From Acidimicrobiia bacterium (GTDB taxonomy: Bacteria; Actinomycetota; Acidimicrobiia; Spongiisociales; ZC4RG35): a stretch of 64,000 bases of DNA. Positions 9,141 through 18,480 of the stretch are shown here, one piece after another. The DNA is taken from positions 1 to 64,000 of the forward strand of contig JANQRA010000010.1 in the NCBI GenBank assembly GCA_028284765.1, read 5' to 3'. Each line of letters opens with the position of its first letter. The stretch's first letter is position 1. A program made the translations under genes and the position numbers. The notes under the pieces are model-generated. The model saw nothing but the letters and a program-made list of their open reading frames with translations. It was not told the DNA's origin and did no database searches.

Positions 9141-9887
9141 TTAGCTGTGGCACATCCACCAGAACATCGTCGCCGTGAAGCATGACTGGCCCGGTGTCAC
9201 CGGTTTGTCAGGTCCAACGATCAGCGTGGTGGTAGTTGTGGGCGGCAGCGTCGTGGTCGTGGTTGTTTCTTGAGGCGTCGTTTGTTTCGGTGCTGGCTTT
9301 GGAGCTGACGTCGTCTCCGTTGATCCGCCTGAGGTTGTGGTGGGTTGAGCGGTGGTAGTGGTTGTGGTCCCGCCTCCACTCCCGGCGCCACCTGGACAGA
9401 AGTTCTGGGCGTTGGCCGAGCTTCCACCTTTGTTCATGAAGACCACGGTGACGTAGAGAACCCCGTTTGAGGTGTCAGTCCCGATCCCCACCTTGTTGTA
9501 CCCGCCGAGCACGTTCTTGCAATGACCGGTGGAGTTCATGAAGGCGTTGTGAAGACTGTTGACCGAGCCGCCTCGCCCGACATTCTCGCCGAGGGCAGAC
9601 CAACCCGATCCGGCAGCGGCACGCAACTCGTCGCTGCTCGAGTGGTAGATGCCATTGTTTTCGATCATGCGTCCGGTGTGAATCCGAGCCCACTCTTGAA
9701 GCCCGGCATCCATCGAGACCGAACCCAGGCCGGCAGCCGCCCGTTCGGCATTGATCTTGGAGAGAAAGCCCTGTTCAGAGCCGGAGTCGGCACCTGCGGA
9801 CGCGGACAAGCCGATGGTCGTCAGAGCGACCACCAAGCTGATCGATAGCCATTTGCGCTTCCCCAGCATGGGGTGGATATCGACCAC
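9141..9887 (-). CDS. CAP/SCP (PR-1-like) domain secreted protein with Thr-rich C-terminal tail
   Basis: Signal peptide; LSKINAERAAAGLGSV, GENVGRGGSVNSLHNAFMNSTGHCKNVLG; TTTTTT-rich tail. Confidence 0.85.
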   Translation of the reverse strand: MVDIHPMLGKRKWLSISLVVALTTIGLSASAGADSGSEQGFLSKINAERAAAGLGSVSMDAGLQEWARIHTGRMIENNGIYHSSSDELRAAAGSGWSALGENVGRGGSVNSLHNAFMNSTGHCKNVLGGYNKVGIGTDTSNGVLYVTVVFMNKGGSSANAQNFCPGGAGSGGGTTTTTTAQPTTTSGGSTETTSAPKPAPKQTTPQETTTTTTLPPTTTTTLIVGPDKPVTPGQSCFTATMFWWMCHS

Positions 9888-9941
9888 ACTGCGTGGTCGC
9901 TTTAGGTGTCGCCCGACCTATTCATGCGAATCGAGGGTTCG

Positions 9942-10832
9942 CTAAATCCCGAACATCAGCTCCCGGAGGGAGATAACTGTGGCGTCGTGGGTGGTGGGGT
10001 CAATACGCATCGAGCCCAAACGGAGGCCGGTCATGCCTTCCGCAACGTTGGTCACAACCCGGAGGGTGTCTTCATCGACCCGGAGAGTTCCCAGACCCAG
10101 GCATCCTCCGGCGGAGTCTTGAACACCAACCAGAACGTCGTGAAGTCGGTTGAGATTCAGACCGGAGGGAAGGGTTGGAGCAAACACGGTCTCCCTTACC
10201 TTCCAAGTCTCGAGTGGAGGGGCGAGGGCGGTGGCGAACCCCTCTCGACGCTTTCGAGCGCGATCGTCGGGACCCAATGGAATCAACCCCGGGTCGGTCG
10301 GCGAGGTCGTCACCTCGGCATCTAGAAATCGACGGAGCATTCCAACCACTGGCTCCATCTCTTCACCGCGTTGGAGGGCAATGACTCGGTCAGGTCGGCA
10401 CAACTCGGTTTTGTGATACTTCATCGTCTCTCCGGCGACACCGGAGGCCACGGCGGTGGTGTCGATGATGATCACATCGCCCATGTGGCGAGCACGTTCG
10501 ACCATCGCCGCGGTTGCCACCACCTGCTGAAGCACGAGACGCGATGGAGCGATTGTCCCAACGAAGTGGAGTGCGTCCGCCTCGTAGATGTTGTCGAAGT
10601 CGTCGGCGCTGCGGAACGCCTTAATCCCGACGCAAGTAGGAGGGCCAACAGTGGAGATGCCGACATCAGCGTCGACGAGGACGGGCTGGTGTCCGGCGGC
10701 CAAAGCCAGTCGAACTGCCTCGAGGGCAAGAGTGGTTTTCCCGGTGTCCAACCCACCGATCAGCATCGTGACCCCGGGGGTGGCCGCTTGGCGCGCGAGG
10801 GCTTCGTGGCTCGGATCGACCATCGCCGTCAA
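9942..10832 (-). CDS. Clp1/Grc3-type P-loop polynucleotide kinase-like protein
   Basis: Walker A GGLDTGKTT, VLVDADVGISTVGPPTCVG, IIIDTTAVASGVAG. Confidence 0.65.
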   Translation of the reverse strand: MTAMVDPSHEALARQAATPGVTMLIGGLDTGKTTLALEAVRLALAAGHQPVLVDADVGISTVGPPTCVGIKAFRSADDFDNIYEADALHFVGTIAPSRLVLQQVVATAAMVERARHMGDVIIIDTTAVASGVAGETMKYHKTELCRPDRVIALQRGEEMEPVVGMLRRFLDAEVTTSPTDPGLIPLGPDDRARKRREGFATALAPPLETWKVRETVFAPTLPSGLNLNRLHDVLVGVQDSAGGCLGLGTLRVDEDTLRVVTNVAEGMTGLRLGSMRIDPTTHDATVISLRELMFGI

Positions 10833-10880
10833 TATAGGTGCGTTCCGAAACCTGACCCGCTTCGTCTAGCGTCGCCTCGC

Positions 10881-11705
10881 ATGTCACTGCCTGTCAGCTT
10901 CCTTTCGGACTTTGGTCTCGAAGATGAGTTCGTCGGTGTTGTCCACGGGGTCATCGCCAAGCTCGCACCGGAATCGCGCGTGGTCGACATTGGCCACAAC
11001 TTCCCTCGTGGCAACGTCAAAGCAGCTGCCCTGGCCCTGACCAGATCGATCCAGTACGTGCCGGAAGGGGTTTGTTTGGCGGTCGTTGATCCAGGCGTTG
11101 GGACGGACCGACGCGCCATTGCTGCGGAGACCCCATGGGGGTTCTTCGTGGGTCCTGACAATGGGCTGCTGTCTCCGGCGGTGGCGATAGTCGGCGGCGC
11201 GACCGAGATCGTCTCTATCGAGAATCCAGAAGCCATGATCCCCTCACCCGGCGAGACGTTCCACGGACGAGACATCTTCGGACCGGCTGCGGCTCTGCTG
11301 GCTGCAGGGGATGCTGCCCTGGGTGATCTCGGCCCGAGTATTCCTGGCGAGACAGTCATGCCGATGATGCTCCCGTTGACCGACACCGAGGGCGACGTGA
11401 TCACAGGTGAGGCGTGGTGGGTCGATCGGTTCGGGAACGTCGAAACCAACATCTCACCAGAGGATCTGGTTCTCGCCGGTTTGGCCGAGGGCGACCATGT
11501 GACTGTCAAAGTCGGAGCGACGCTCCACACTGTGCCATGGGTCACCTCCTACGGTGAGGTCGAAGAAGGAGAAGCCCTCTTGCACGTGGACTCGGTCGGA
11601 TTGATGGCGTTGGCTGTGCGGGGTGGTCGTGCCGATGAAGAATTGAATGTCGGAGAGGGCGTTGCCGTGAGTGTTGTCGCTAGAAGATCAGCCACAGCTG
11701 AATGA
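10881..11705 (+). CDS. SAM hydroxide adenosyltransferase family (DUF62)
   Basis: FLSDFGLEDEFVGVVHGVI, VVDPGVGTDRRAIA, FVGPDNGLL, WWVDRFGNVETNI. Confidence 0.85.
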   Translation: MSLPVSFLSDFGLEDEFVGVVHGVIAKLAPESRVVDIGHNFPRGNVKAAALALTRSIQYVPEGVCLAVVDPGVGTDRRAIAAETPWGFFVGPDNGLLSPAVAIVGGATEIVSIENPEAMIPSPGETFHGRDIFGPAAALLAAGDAALGDLGPSIPGETVMPMMLPLTDTEGDVITGEAWWVDRFGNVETNISPEDLVLAGLAEGDHVTVKVGATLHTVPWVTSYGEVEEGEALLHVDSVGLMALAVRGGRADEELNVGEGVAVSVVARRSATAE

Positions 11706-11766
11706 TTCCGGCAACCGCGATGATGGCGAGAAGTATGAGTAGAACGATGGCAGTGGCCGGACGCAT
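11680..11766 (-). CDS. Possible 28-aa single-TM microprotein MRPATAIVLLILLAIIAVAGIIQLWLIF
   Basis: Short ORF absent from track; entirely TM-like; no strong Shine-Dalgarno seen. Confidence 0.3.
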   Translation of the reverse strand: MRPATAIVLLILLAIIAVAGIIQLWLIF

Positions 11767-11858
11767 GACCGGATCGTATGCCCAATCCGACCGCTTTCTC
11801 CATTCTGTGACGATTAGGGGGTCCAGGAGACCACTAGATCTTCACAGAACGGGTCAAA

Positions 11859-12035
11859 GGGGCCTCAAACATGTCGAGGCCCCCGAATGGTGGCGGGGGC
11901 CCCGACTACATGAAGGTTGGTTCTCCACCGTGGGGCGGGCTGGGAGGCTATCCGTTCACACCTTGGGAACGTGCCCTAGGCGTGAGGGGAGGAACCATCC
12001 TTCCTGCATGCATCGCGCTTATCGACCACGGAGAG
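11859..12035 (+). promoter_or_regulatory. Candidate structured 5' leader of glutaredoxin-like gene
   Basis: Overlapping hairpins GGGGCCTC/GAGGCCCC and GGCCCCCG/CGGGGGCC; CCGTGG (11928) pairs with CCACGG (12026), which abuts the SD GGAGAG. Confidence 0.4.
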
Positions 12036-12042
12036 TGAAACC

Positions 12043-12300
12043 TTGAGGATTTTGTCCATCAGATTTTTAACCCGTGAGGGCTGCCATTTGTGTGACGACG
12101 CACGGGAAGTTCTGGAGAAAGTGGCTGCTCAGCGTGGTGTTGCAATCAACGAGATCGATATCGACACCGACAAGGAACTACAGAAACTCTATGGCCTCAG
12201 GGTTCCGGTGATTCTCGATAGACATGACCAGGTAGTTGCAGAAGGTGTGATTGACGATGCTCGCCTTCTCACGAAGGCAATCGAGGACGCTATTCGCTAG
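12043..12300 (+). CDS. Glutaredoxin-like protein (CHLC motif)
   Basis: REGCHLCDDAREVL, LRVPVILDRHDQ; TTG start with GGAGAG SD. Confidence 0.75.
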   Translation: MRILSIRFLTREGCHLCDDAREVLEKVAAQRGVAINEIDIDTDKELQKLYGLRVPVILDRHDQVVAEGVIDDARLLTKAIEDAIR

Positions 12301-13316
12301 CTGTTGACAGCGGCTGACGCTTCTGCGTCTTCGCCACCGCCATCTGCAGGCTCGCCTTCTTCACCCTCCGCAGGTTCGCCTTCTTCGCCCTCACCGCTCT
12401 CGGACTCGACCAGGCCACAGTCAATGAGCGTCTCGTCTGGATCGGCCCCGCCAAAGCGGACTCTTTCGAATGCCGTCACCGAAGCCAGCTGCTCTTCCGT
12501 GAGAGCGGCATGACCGGGCATTCCTCCCGCGACGGGTTTGTTGGTATCTCCGTAGGTGTCGTCGGGCCAGCCGCCAGATCCAAGGAGAACCCACTCGATG
12601 TGGTCTGCACACGAGCCGAAGGTCGTCATGACACCCGTCAATCCCGGGAAGGCTCCGACGCCGGCACCATTGGCGCCGTGACAGCCAGCACAGCTGGACG
12701 CAGCCGTGACGTTGCCTGCGTAGAGCTCGGCCCCCAGTGAGATGAAGTCGGTGGATCCACCACCGGCGCCACTGCCGGTGAACTCTGATCCATCGCAGTT
12801 GACAATCGACCCGGTGATGACGTCTGTGCTGAGCTCCGTTCCCTCGCCGCAGGCGCCGGTCGCAGATCCGCCAAGGGCGAATAGTGCAACGAAGGGTGCG
12901 ACCACGAGGAGAGCCGTCAACCACTTGGGTATCGAGAAGTTGGTCCGCTCCTTGATTCCCGCCGTCGGGACCGTGATGACTTCGGGAAGATGGGCTGCTT
13001 CCCCCCGGGTCACCTCTGAGGGAATCGGTGCTCTCGTCGTGACCCCAGTGCTGGCAGTCGCTGCAACTGGCTCCGGGACTTCGACCTGCACAACGGGCTC
13101 GACGGCCACGGGTTCGGTCTTCTGAGTGGGAGTTTCGTCAGAAACTCCAATGTCTTCGGCGCTAGCCGAAGGCACGGATTCAACGACTTCCCCGCCTGCC
13201 CATGCGGCAAGGATCTCGTCGACGCTCTGGCCGGTTTCGGCGGCGCGGGCCGCGGCTGATCTCTCGACGAGTGTCTCCGGAAGACCTAGTGCTGCTGAAG
13301 CGCCAGCGAGGCTCAT
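12297..13316 (-). CDS. Membrane-anchored mono-haem cytochrome c with N-terminal RSA/ARA module
   Basis: CAGCH haem site, one TM, N-terminal LPETLVERSAAARAAETGQSVDEILAAW. Confidence 0.75.
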   Translation of the reverse strand: MSLAGASAALGLPETLVERSAAARAAETGQSVDEILAAWAGGEVVESVPSASAEDIGVSDETPTQKTEPVAVEPVVQVEVPEPVAATASTGVTTRAPIPSEVTRGEAAHLPEVITVPTAGIKERTNFSIPKWLTALLVVAPFVALFALGGSATGACGEGTELSTDVITGSIVNCDGSEFTGSGAGGGSTDFISLGAELYAGNVTAASSCAGCHGANGAGVGAFPGLTGVMTTFGSCADHIEWVLLGSGGWPDDTYGDTNKPVAGGMPGHAALTEEQLASVTAFERVRFGGADPDETLIDCGLVESESGEGEEGEPAEGEEGEPADGGGEDAEASAAVNS

Positions 13317-14071
13317 GAGCCCTCACCGTAGGACGACTCGGAGAGGTAGGCCACGAGGTAGCCGAGGTCCTCTTCGCTCAGCGACTGGCCGGGGTGTTCC
13401 CCACCTCCGCCGACGATGTCTTCCATTTGTGCTTGGTCCATTCTGGTTCCGATGTCCGCGAGGTCGGGGCCGAATCTCCTGGTGCCGAGCACCTGGTTGG
13501 TGTCGTTCAATGTGACTGGGCCGATGCCAACATCTGCGACCACTGGACGCACCATCTGCGTATGACACGCGGCGCAGCCGAGGTTCACGAAGAGATGCTG
13601 GCCCTCTTCGGCCGCTGACGAGTAGGAGATCTCCGACGTCCTGGCCCCAGGCTCTTCTATCGGGATCGAGGGTCCGACCAAGCCGACGAGAAGGACCACT
13701 GCGAACAGGCCGAGGATTGCGGCGAGCACCACCCCCGGACGGTCCTCGGTTCCGACCAGGACCGGCGGGACATAGGGGCCTGCCGCGACTGGCTCCGGAG
13801 TCGGAGGCGGCTGGCTCGGCACCGCGATGGTGGGCTCTGGCTCGGATGCTGGTGCTGGAGTGGCCTCCGGGGCCGGAGTCTCGTCAGAAACTCCATCGCC
13901 TTCTTCGCCAGCTGAAGGCGCCGTGACCGGTGCCGCTTCGCCTCCCGACCACTCGGTGAGTACGTCGTCAACCGACGCACCGATGTCGGCTGCCCTGGCC
14001 TCAGCAGATCTCTGAACTAGAGACTCGGGGAGGCCCAGCGCCGCAGCGGCCGCGGTCAGCAACTCACTCAT
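13313..14071 (-). CDS. CcoO-like mono-haem cytochrome c with N-terminal RSA/ARA module
   Basis: NLGCAACHTQMVRPV and GTRRFGPDLADIG are CcoO-like; N-terminal LPESLVQRSAEARAADIGASVDDVL. Confidence 0.75.
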   Translation of the reverse strand: MSELLTAAAAALGLPESLVQRSAEARAADIGASVDDVLTEWSGGEAAPVTAPSAGEEGDGVSDETPAPEATPAPASEPEPTIAVPSQPPPTPEPVAAGPYVPPVLVGTEDRPGVVLAAILGLFAVVLLVGLVGPSIPIEEPGARTSEISYSSAAEEGQHLFVNLGCAACHTQMVRPVVADVGIGPVTLNDTNQVLGTRRFGPDLADIGTRMDQAQMEDIVGGGGEHPGQSLSEEDLGYLVAYLSESSYGEGS

Positions 14072-15542
14072 CTGCAGTCACCTTTTCGACCAGAACCTCT
14101 TGCTTGATTGGCTCTCCGACGAAGACCGTTCCGAAAATGATCCCTGCGTATCCGATGAGCCCCAACAGAAGCACGGCTCCGAATCCGATTGCGATGAGCA
14201 GGAGGGCGTCGAACGTACCTCCAAGGCCCGCGGCCCATCCCTCGCCAACATCCACGAAAGCTCCGCTGTTGGATCCCCCGATCCAGGAGTAGCCGGCGAG
14301 TAGGCCTGCTGCTCCCAGCGTGATGAGCAGCCCGACCGATCCTGTCAACGTCAGACGGAAGAAGCTGCGCGCTCTTGACAACGTCTCCAGTTGGCGCCCG
14401 ACTGCTCGCTCGAGGGCCCCAAAGGCGACGCTTGCCACCAGGAAGGTCCCGACTCCCGTCAAGGCAACGAACTCGATGGCTTCCCAGAAGTGGGTCAGAC
14501 TGGCAGCGCTTCCAACCGTTCTGAATCCGGCCATCGCCGCGAGAATCCCGACACCGACTGCGAGGTAGAGGCCGTAGACCGCCGACTGAACGGCTGGTTT
14601 CTCACCGAGATCGCTCCAACTGCCCTCGAGAGTCAGCGACACATTGACCGCGTTGGCCAGCGTCCCGATTGGGAACGCCAACCCAAGGGCAGCGGCGACT
14701 CCTGCGACCCAGTCAGGACCCGGCCCGAAGAGCAGCTGGGCCGTGCCCCACCAGACTCCGGCAAATCCAAGGGACCAGAAACCCACCTGGGCGAGTTGTC
14801 TGCTCGCTAGTGGAACGTCGGCTTCCTTGACCACGGTGTAATAGGCAAGACCGGAGCCAACTGTGAACAGGAACATCGTGACGTACCCGGACGAGAGGAA
14901 CACCTGGGCGTAGGCGGACGTGATGCTCGAGACAGACGGCAGGTCGGCCACCAAATGGGAGAGGTAGAGAAGTGGCAGCCAGACCACTCCACCCATCACG
15001 AACCACAGTGTGACGAAGCTGCGTTTCTCAACGCGTTGGCGGATGGTGAGAAGGGTGACCAGGGCCGGAATCGCAAGCACCCCGACCATCGGGATATCGA
15101 GCCACCAGGGAAGCCCGAAGGGCTGTATCCCATCCCCGAGCCCGAAGAAGATGACAACCACCCCGGCGACAGACAGGGCAGACATTCCCAAGAGCCCCAA
15201 CCCGGCAAGTTCTGGGGCGGCGAGTCGTGACCCGGTGAGTCGTGGGAGCACGTAGTAAACGCCACCAGCCAGAGACACCACACCAAAGCCGACCATGAGG
15301 AGAAGATTGGACGAGGTCTCCAACCGTCCGTAAGAGATGGGCAGGATGTCGCCGAACCGCACGACGAAGAGCGCCAGAACCTGGACGATGCCTCCGAGGA
15401 CGAGGAACACCGCTCCTGTCATGAAGTGGGCGGCTGCAACGCGATCACCAGTCGCGCCACCGCCCAAGAGGGCTCTTAGATCTGCTGTTTGGGTTACGGC
15501 CAAGACGGGCGGGAGCATAACGACTTCACAGCACGATCCCAC
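14064..15542 (-). CDS. Haem-copper oxidase subunit I (CcoN)-like membrane protein, canonical His ligands apparently absent
   Basis: CcoN-like stretches (YGRL...[27 protein letters not shown]), operon with CcoO-like subunit; only three His in 492 aa. Confidence 0.6.
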   Translation of the reverse strand: [492 protein letters not shown]

Positions 15543-15651
15543 AGCTAGGTTTGTCTCGACATGTACTGGCGGCTTTGGGTTCTCAAAGCACCTTCAACCT
15601 GTGGTACAAACTCACCTACACAAAAGCACCAACTAGGACCCTCAAGAGAAG

Positions 15652-16254
15652 ATGTATCGACTCGCCGAACTGAGTGACGCTCGCCGGACCATGATCGGCG
15701 CAACTCTTCTCATCCTCGGGCTCCTTGGGATCGCTTTGGGTGTCATCTGGATCCACTGGGCTTCCTTCCCTGAGGACGAGGTCGTTGACTTCCTCAACTG
15801 GTTTCCGAGGGGGATTTACTGGAAGGGCTTTGGCTACCTGATCGTCTTTGGCGCCACCACCCTGGCGTTGATTGGTGGGTCGATGTTGTGGCTTCTCAAT
15901 CAGCCGATGACCTGGGCTCGCGCCACCCTCGCGTCGATCATCTCTTTCATGGCCCTGGTCTTCTACTTCGGAATGGTCCCCTCCGAATGGCTCAACTTCG
16001 CCCAGACCGACCTCGATTGGTCCTCACAGCGAGTGGCCCTGACGATTCCATCCTGGCTGGTGCTTGGCAACGATGTCACACTCTCGTGGGCATTCGTCAA
16101 GGACAACATCCAAATGGCGTACAGCCTCGGCATGCTGGCGTTCGGCGGCGTCTTCGCAATCCAGATTCAGAAGATGAAAGACGGTCGACCGGCGAGTGCC
16201 GTTTCGGCCGACCCGGTCTCTCCGTATGGCCGCCCACTGGTGAAGGGTGACTGA
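15652..16254 (+). CDS. Multi-TM membrane protein of cytochrome bc operon, unknown function
   Basis: Four or so TM segments; stop overlaps downstream ferredoxin start. Confidence 0.6.
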   Translation: MYRLAELSDARRTMIGATLLILGLLGIALGVIWIHWASFPEDEVVDFLNWFPRGIYWKGFGYLIVFGATTLALIGGSMLWLLNQPMTWARATLASIISFMALVFYFGMVPSEWLNFAQTDLDWSSQRVALTIPSWLVLGNDVTLSWAFVKDNIQMAYSLGMLAFGGVFAIQIQKMKDGRPASAVSADPVSPYGRPLVKGD

Positions 16255-16703
16255 TGCCGAAAGGTGTTGTCGATGAGACCCCGCCCATCAGGGACGACTA
16301 TCAGCTCGCGCTCGTCGAGGGTGACTACTTCACGGACAAGCTCCGCCCCAAGCAGTTCCTACACATCGACCAGTCGGAGTGCATCCTCTGCGAAGGATGT
16401 GTCGACATCTGCCCGTGGAAGTGCATTCACTACCTCTCCCTCGACGCGATCGATGAGGCCGTCAACGTCGACCACCCGGAAGAGGACTCTCAGAACTACG
16501 GGTTCTTCATCGTTGATGAGGACGAATGCACACGCTGTGCGTTGTGCATCGATCGGTGCCCCACAGGGGTCATCTCCTTGGGCAAGTTCGAAGGGTCATT
16601 GGCAGACCAAGCATCCGAGTTGGGTCTCGACATGCGACCCTGGGATTTCGACACAGGTCAGCGGGACTTCAAGAATGGCTACTCGTACGGAATGCGCTGG
16701 TAG
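16254..16703 (+). CDS. 2x[4Fe-4S] ferredoxin, NuoI-like
   Basis: [15 protein letters not shown] and [15 protein letters not shown]. Confidence 0.85.
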   Translation: MPKGVVDETPPIRDDYQLALVEGDYFTDKLRPKQFLHIDQSECILCEGCVDICPWKCIHYLSLDAIDEAVNVDHPEEDSQNYGFFIVDEDECTRCALCIDRCPTGVISLGKFEGSLADQASELGLDMRPWDFDTGQRDFKNGYSYGMRW

Positions 16704-16711
16704 GAGGCGTT

Positions 16712-17488
16712 TTGGCTAACGGAAACGGAAGAGTCGGGCTCAGGGAGCGGATCAAAGAGGGCACAGACAAGCTGTGGAACTCCCAGCTCGCCGATTCGAT
16801 CATGCGCCCCGGGTCGCCCTTCAAGCAGGGCTACTCCGACTCACCAAGGAACCGTTCGTACGTGGTGATGAACAACGTGCTCTATCACTTGCATCCGGTG
16901 AAGGTGAAGCGGCACGGCGTGAAGCTGTCTTACACGCTCTGCCTCGGAGGGCTCAGCTTCTTCCTCTTCATCCTGCTGACCATCACCGGAATCTTCTTGA
17001 TGTTCTATTACACCCCGACCGCGGAGCTTGCCTACTCCGACATGGAGGCCCTGTCGACCAATGTCGCGTTCGGGTCACTCGTCAGGAACATGCACAGATG
17101 GGGAGCTCACCTGATGGTTCTGTCGGTGTTCCTCCATATGAGCCGTGTCTTCTACCACGGTGCTTACAAGCCACCGCGCGAGTTCAACTGGGTTGTCGGC
17201 GTGGTGCTTCTGTTCCTCACGCTCTTCCTATCGTTCTCCGGGTACCTGCTGCCATGGGACCAGTTGGCGCTCTGGGCCGTCACCGTGGGATCCAACATGG
17301 CTGGCTTCTCACCCGTGATCGGCGATCAGGTCAAGTTCGCATTGTTGGCCGGCGTTGAGGTCACCGGTGCAACCCTGCTCAGGTTCTACGTGCTCCATGT
17401 GCTCGCCTTCCCATTCATCATTGTCATATTCATGGCCGTTCACTTCTGGCGTGTCCGGAAGGACGGCGGAATCTCGGGGCCCCTGTAA
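16712..17488 (+). CDS. Cytochrome b, N-terminal (b6-like) half
   Basis: TTG start with [62 protein letters not shown]. Confidence 0.9.
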   Translation: MANGNGRVGLRERIKEGTDKLWNSQLADSIMRPGSPFKQGYSDSPRNRSYVVMNNVLYHLHPVKVKRHGVKLSYTLCLGGLSFFLFILLTITGIFLMFYYTPTAELAYSDMEALSTNVAFGSLVRNMHRWGAHLMVLSVFLHMSRVFYHGAYKPPREFNWVVGVVLLFLTLFLSFSGYLLPWDQLALWAVTVGSNMAGFSPVIGDQVKFALLAGVEVTGATLLRFYVLHVLAFPFIIVIFMAVHFWRVRKDGGISGPL

Positions 17489-18480
17489 TGGCTGAGATAC
17501 CCGAAGATCTCCTGCGGCGTTCTGCCGAGGCGCGGGCGAAGGCACTCGGGGTCCCGGTGGAGGACGTCCTGGCCGAGTTCAAAGGCGAAGGCCCTCCTGT
17601 CGAGATCTCTCAGCCTGATCCTGAACCGGAGCCCGTCCAAGAGGCCGCTCCTGAAGGGTCTGACTCTGAGGAGACTCCGGAGGTCGAGGCAACCCCTGCC
17701 GAAGACGTCGCGGAGGCAATTCCGGCGGAAGCCGAGATCCCCGAGGAGTCCCCAGCGGCGATGGTCGCTGCCTCTCCTGGCGAGACGTCTTCGGCTGGTG
17801 CCGAATCAGAGCCTGCCGCGGCCGCGGTTGCCACCGAGGCCCCAGAAGCTCCTGCACCCCCCGGATCGAACGGTTCGTCCAACGGGTCGGGCAACGGCAA
17901 GGTTGCTTCTGTAGTCAGCCCACGGCCAAGTGTTCCTCCGGCGGGGTTGCCAGAAGGCGTCCGGACACAGCGACTGTTGACCGTCGTCAAGGCGCGTGCG
18001 ATCCAGAACGTCAAAGCCGAGCCGTCGGACAAAGTCAACACATGGCCGCACCTGATGCTCATGGAGTTCGGTGCCCTCCTCGCCATCACAGGGCTGCTGG
18101 TGGTCATGTCCGTGATCATCCACTCGCCCCTCCTCGAGCCTGCGAACTTCAACGCCACCCCCAACCCGTCGAAAGCCCCTTGGTACTTCCTCGGGCTTCA
18201 GGAGCTGTTGAGTTACTTCGATCCTCAGATCGCTGGTGTGATGGTGCCCCTGTTCATCGGAATGATCGGGTTCATGATGATTCCGTACATCGACAAGAAC
18301 CCCTCGACCCGACCGTCTGATCGCAAGTTTGCAATCATGCTCTACTCGGTGTTCCTCGCCGGTTCGGCCACGCTCACCATCATCGGAGTCCTCTTCCGAG
18401 GGAGGGGGTTCAACTGGGCCTACCCCTGGCGTGACGGTGTCTTCTTCGACGACCTCAAAGACTGGGTGAACTTCGAATGA
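17488..18480 (+). CDS. Cytochrome b C-terminal (subunit IV-like) half with N-terminal RSA/ARA module and acidic linker
   Basis: NPSKAPWYFLGLQELLSYFDPQIAGVMVP; N-terminal IPEDLLRRSAEARAKALGVPVEDVLAEF. Confidence 0.85.
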   Translation: MAEIPEDLLRRSAEARAKALGVPVEDVLAEFKGEGPPVEISQPDPEPEPVQEAAPEGSDSEETPEVEATPAEDVAEAIPAEAEIPEESPAAMVAASPGETSSAGAESEPAAAAVATEAPEAPAPPGSNGSSNGSGNGKVASVVSPRPSVPPAGLPEGVRTQRLLTVVKARAIQNVKAEPSDKVNTWPHLMLMEFGALLAITGLLVVMSVIIHSPLLEPANFNATPNPSKAPWYFLGLQELLSYFDPQIAGVMVPLFIGMIGFMMIPYIDKNPSTRPSDRKFAIMLYSVFLAGSATLTIIGVLFRGRGFNWAYPWRDGVFFDDLKDWVNFE

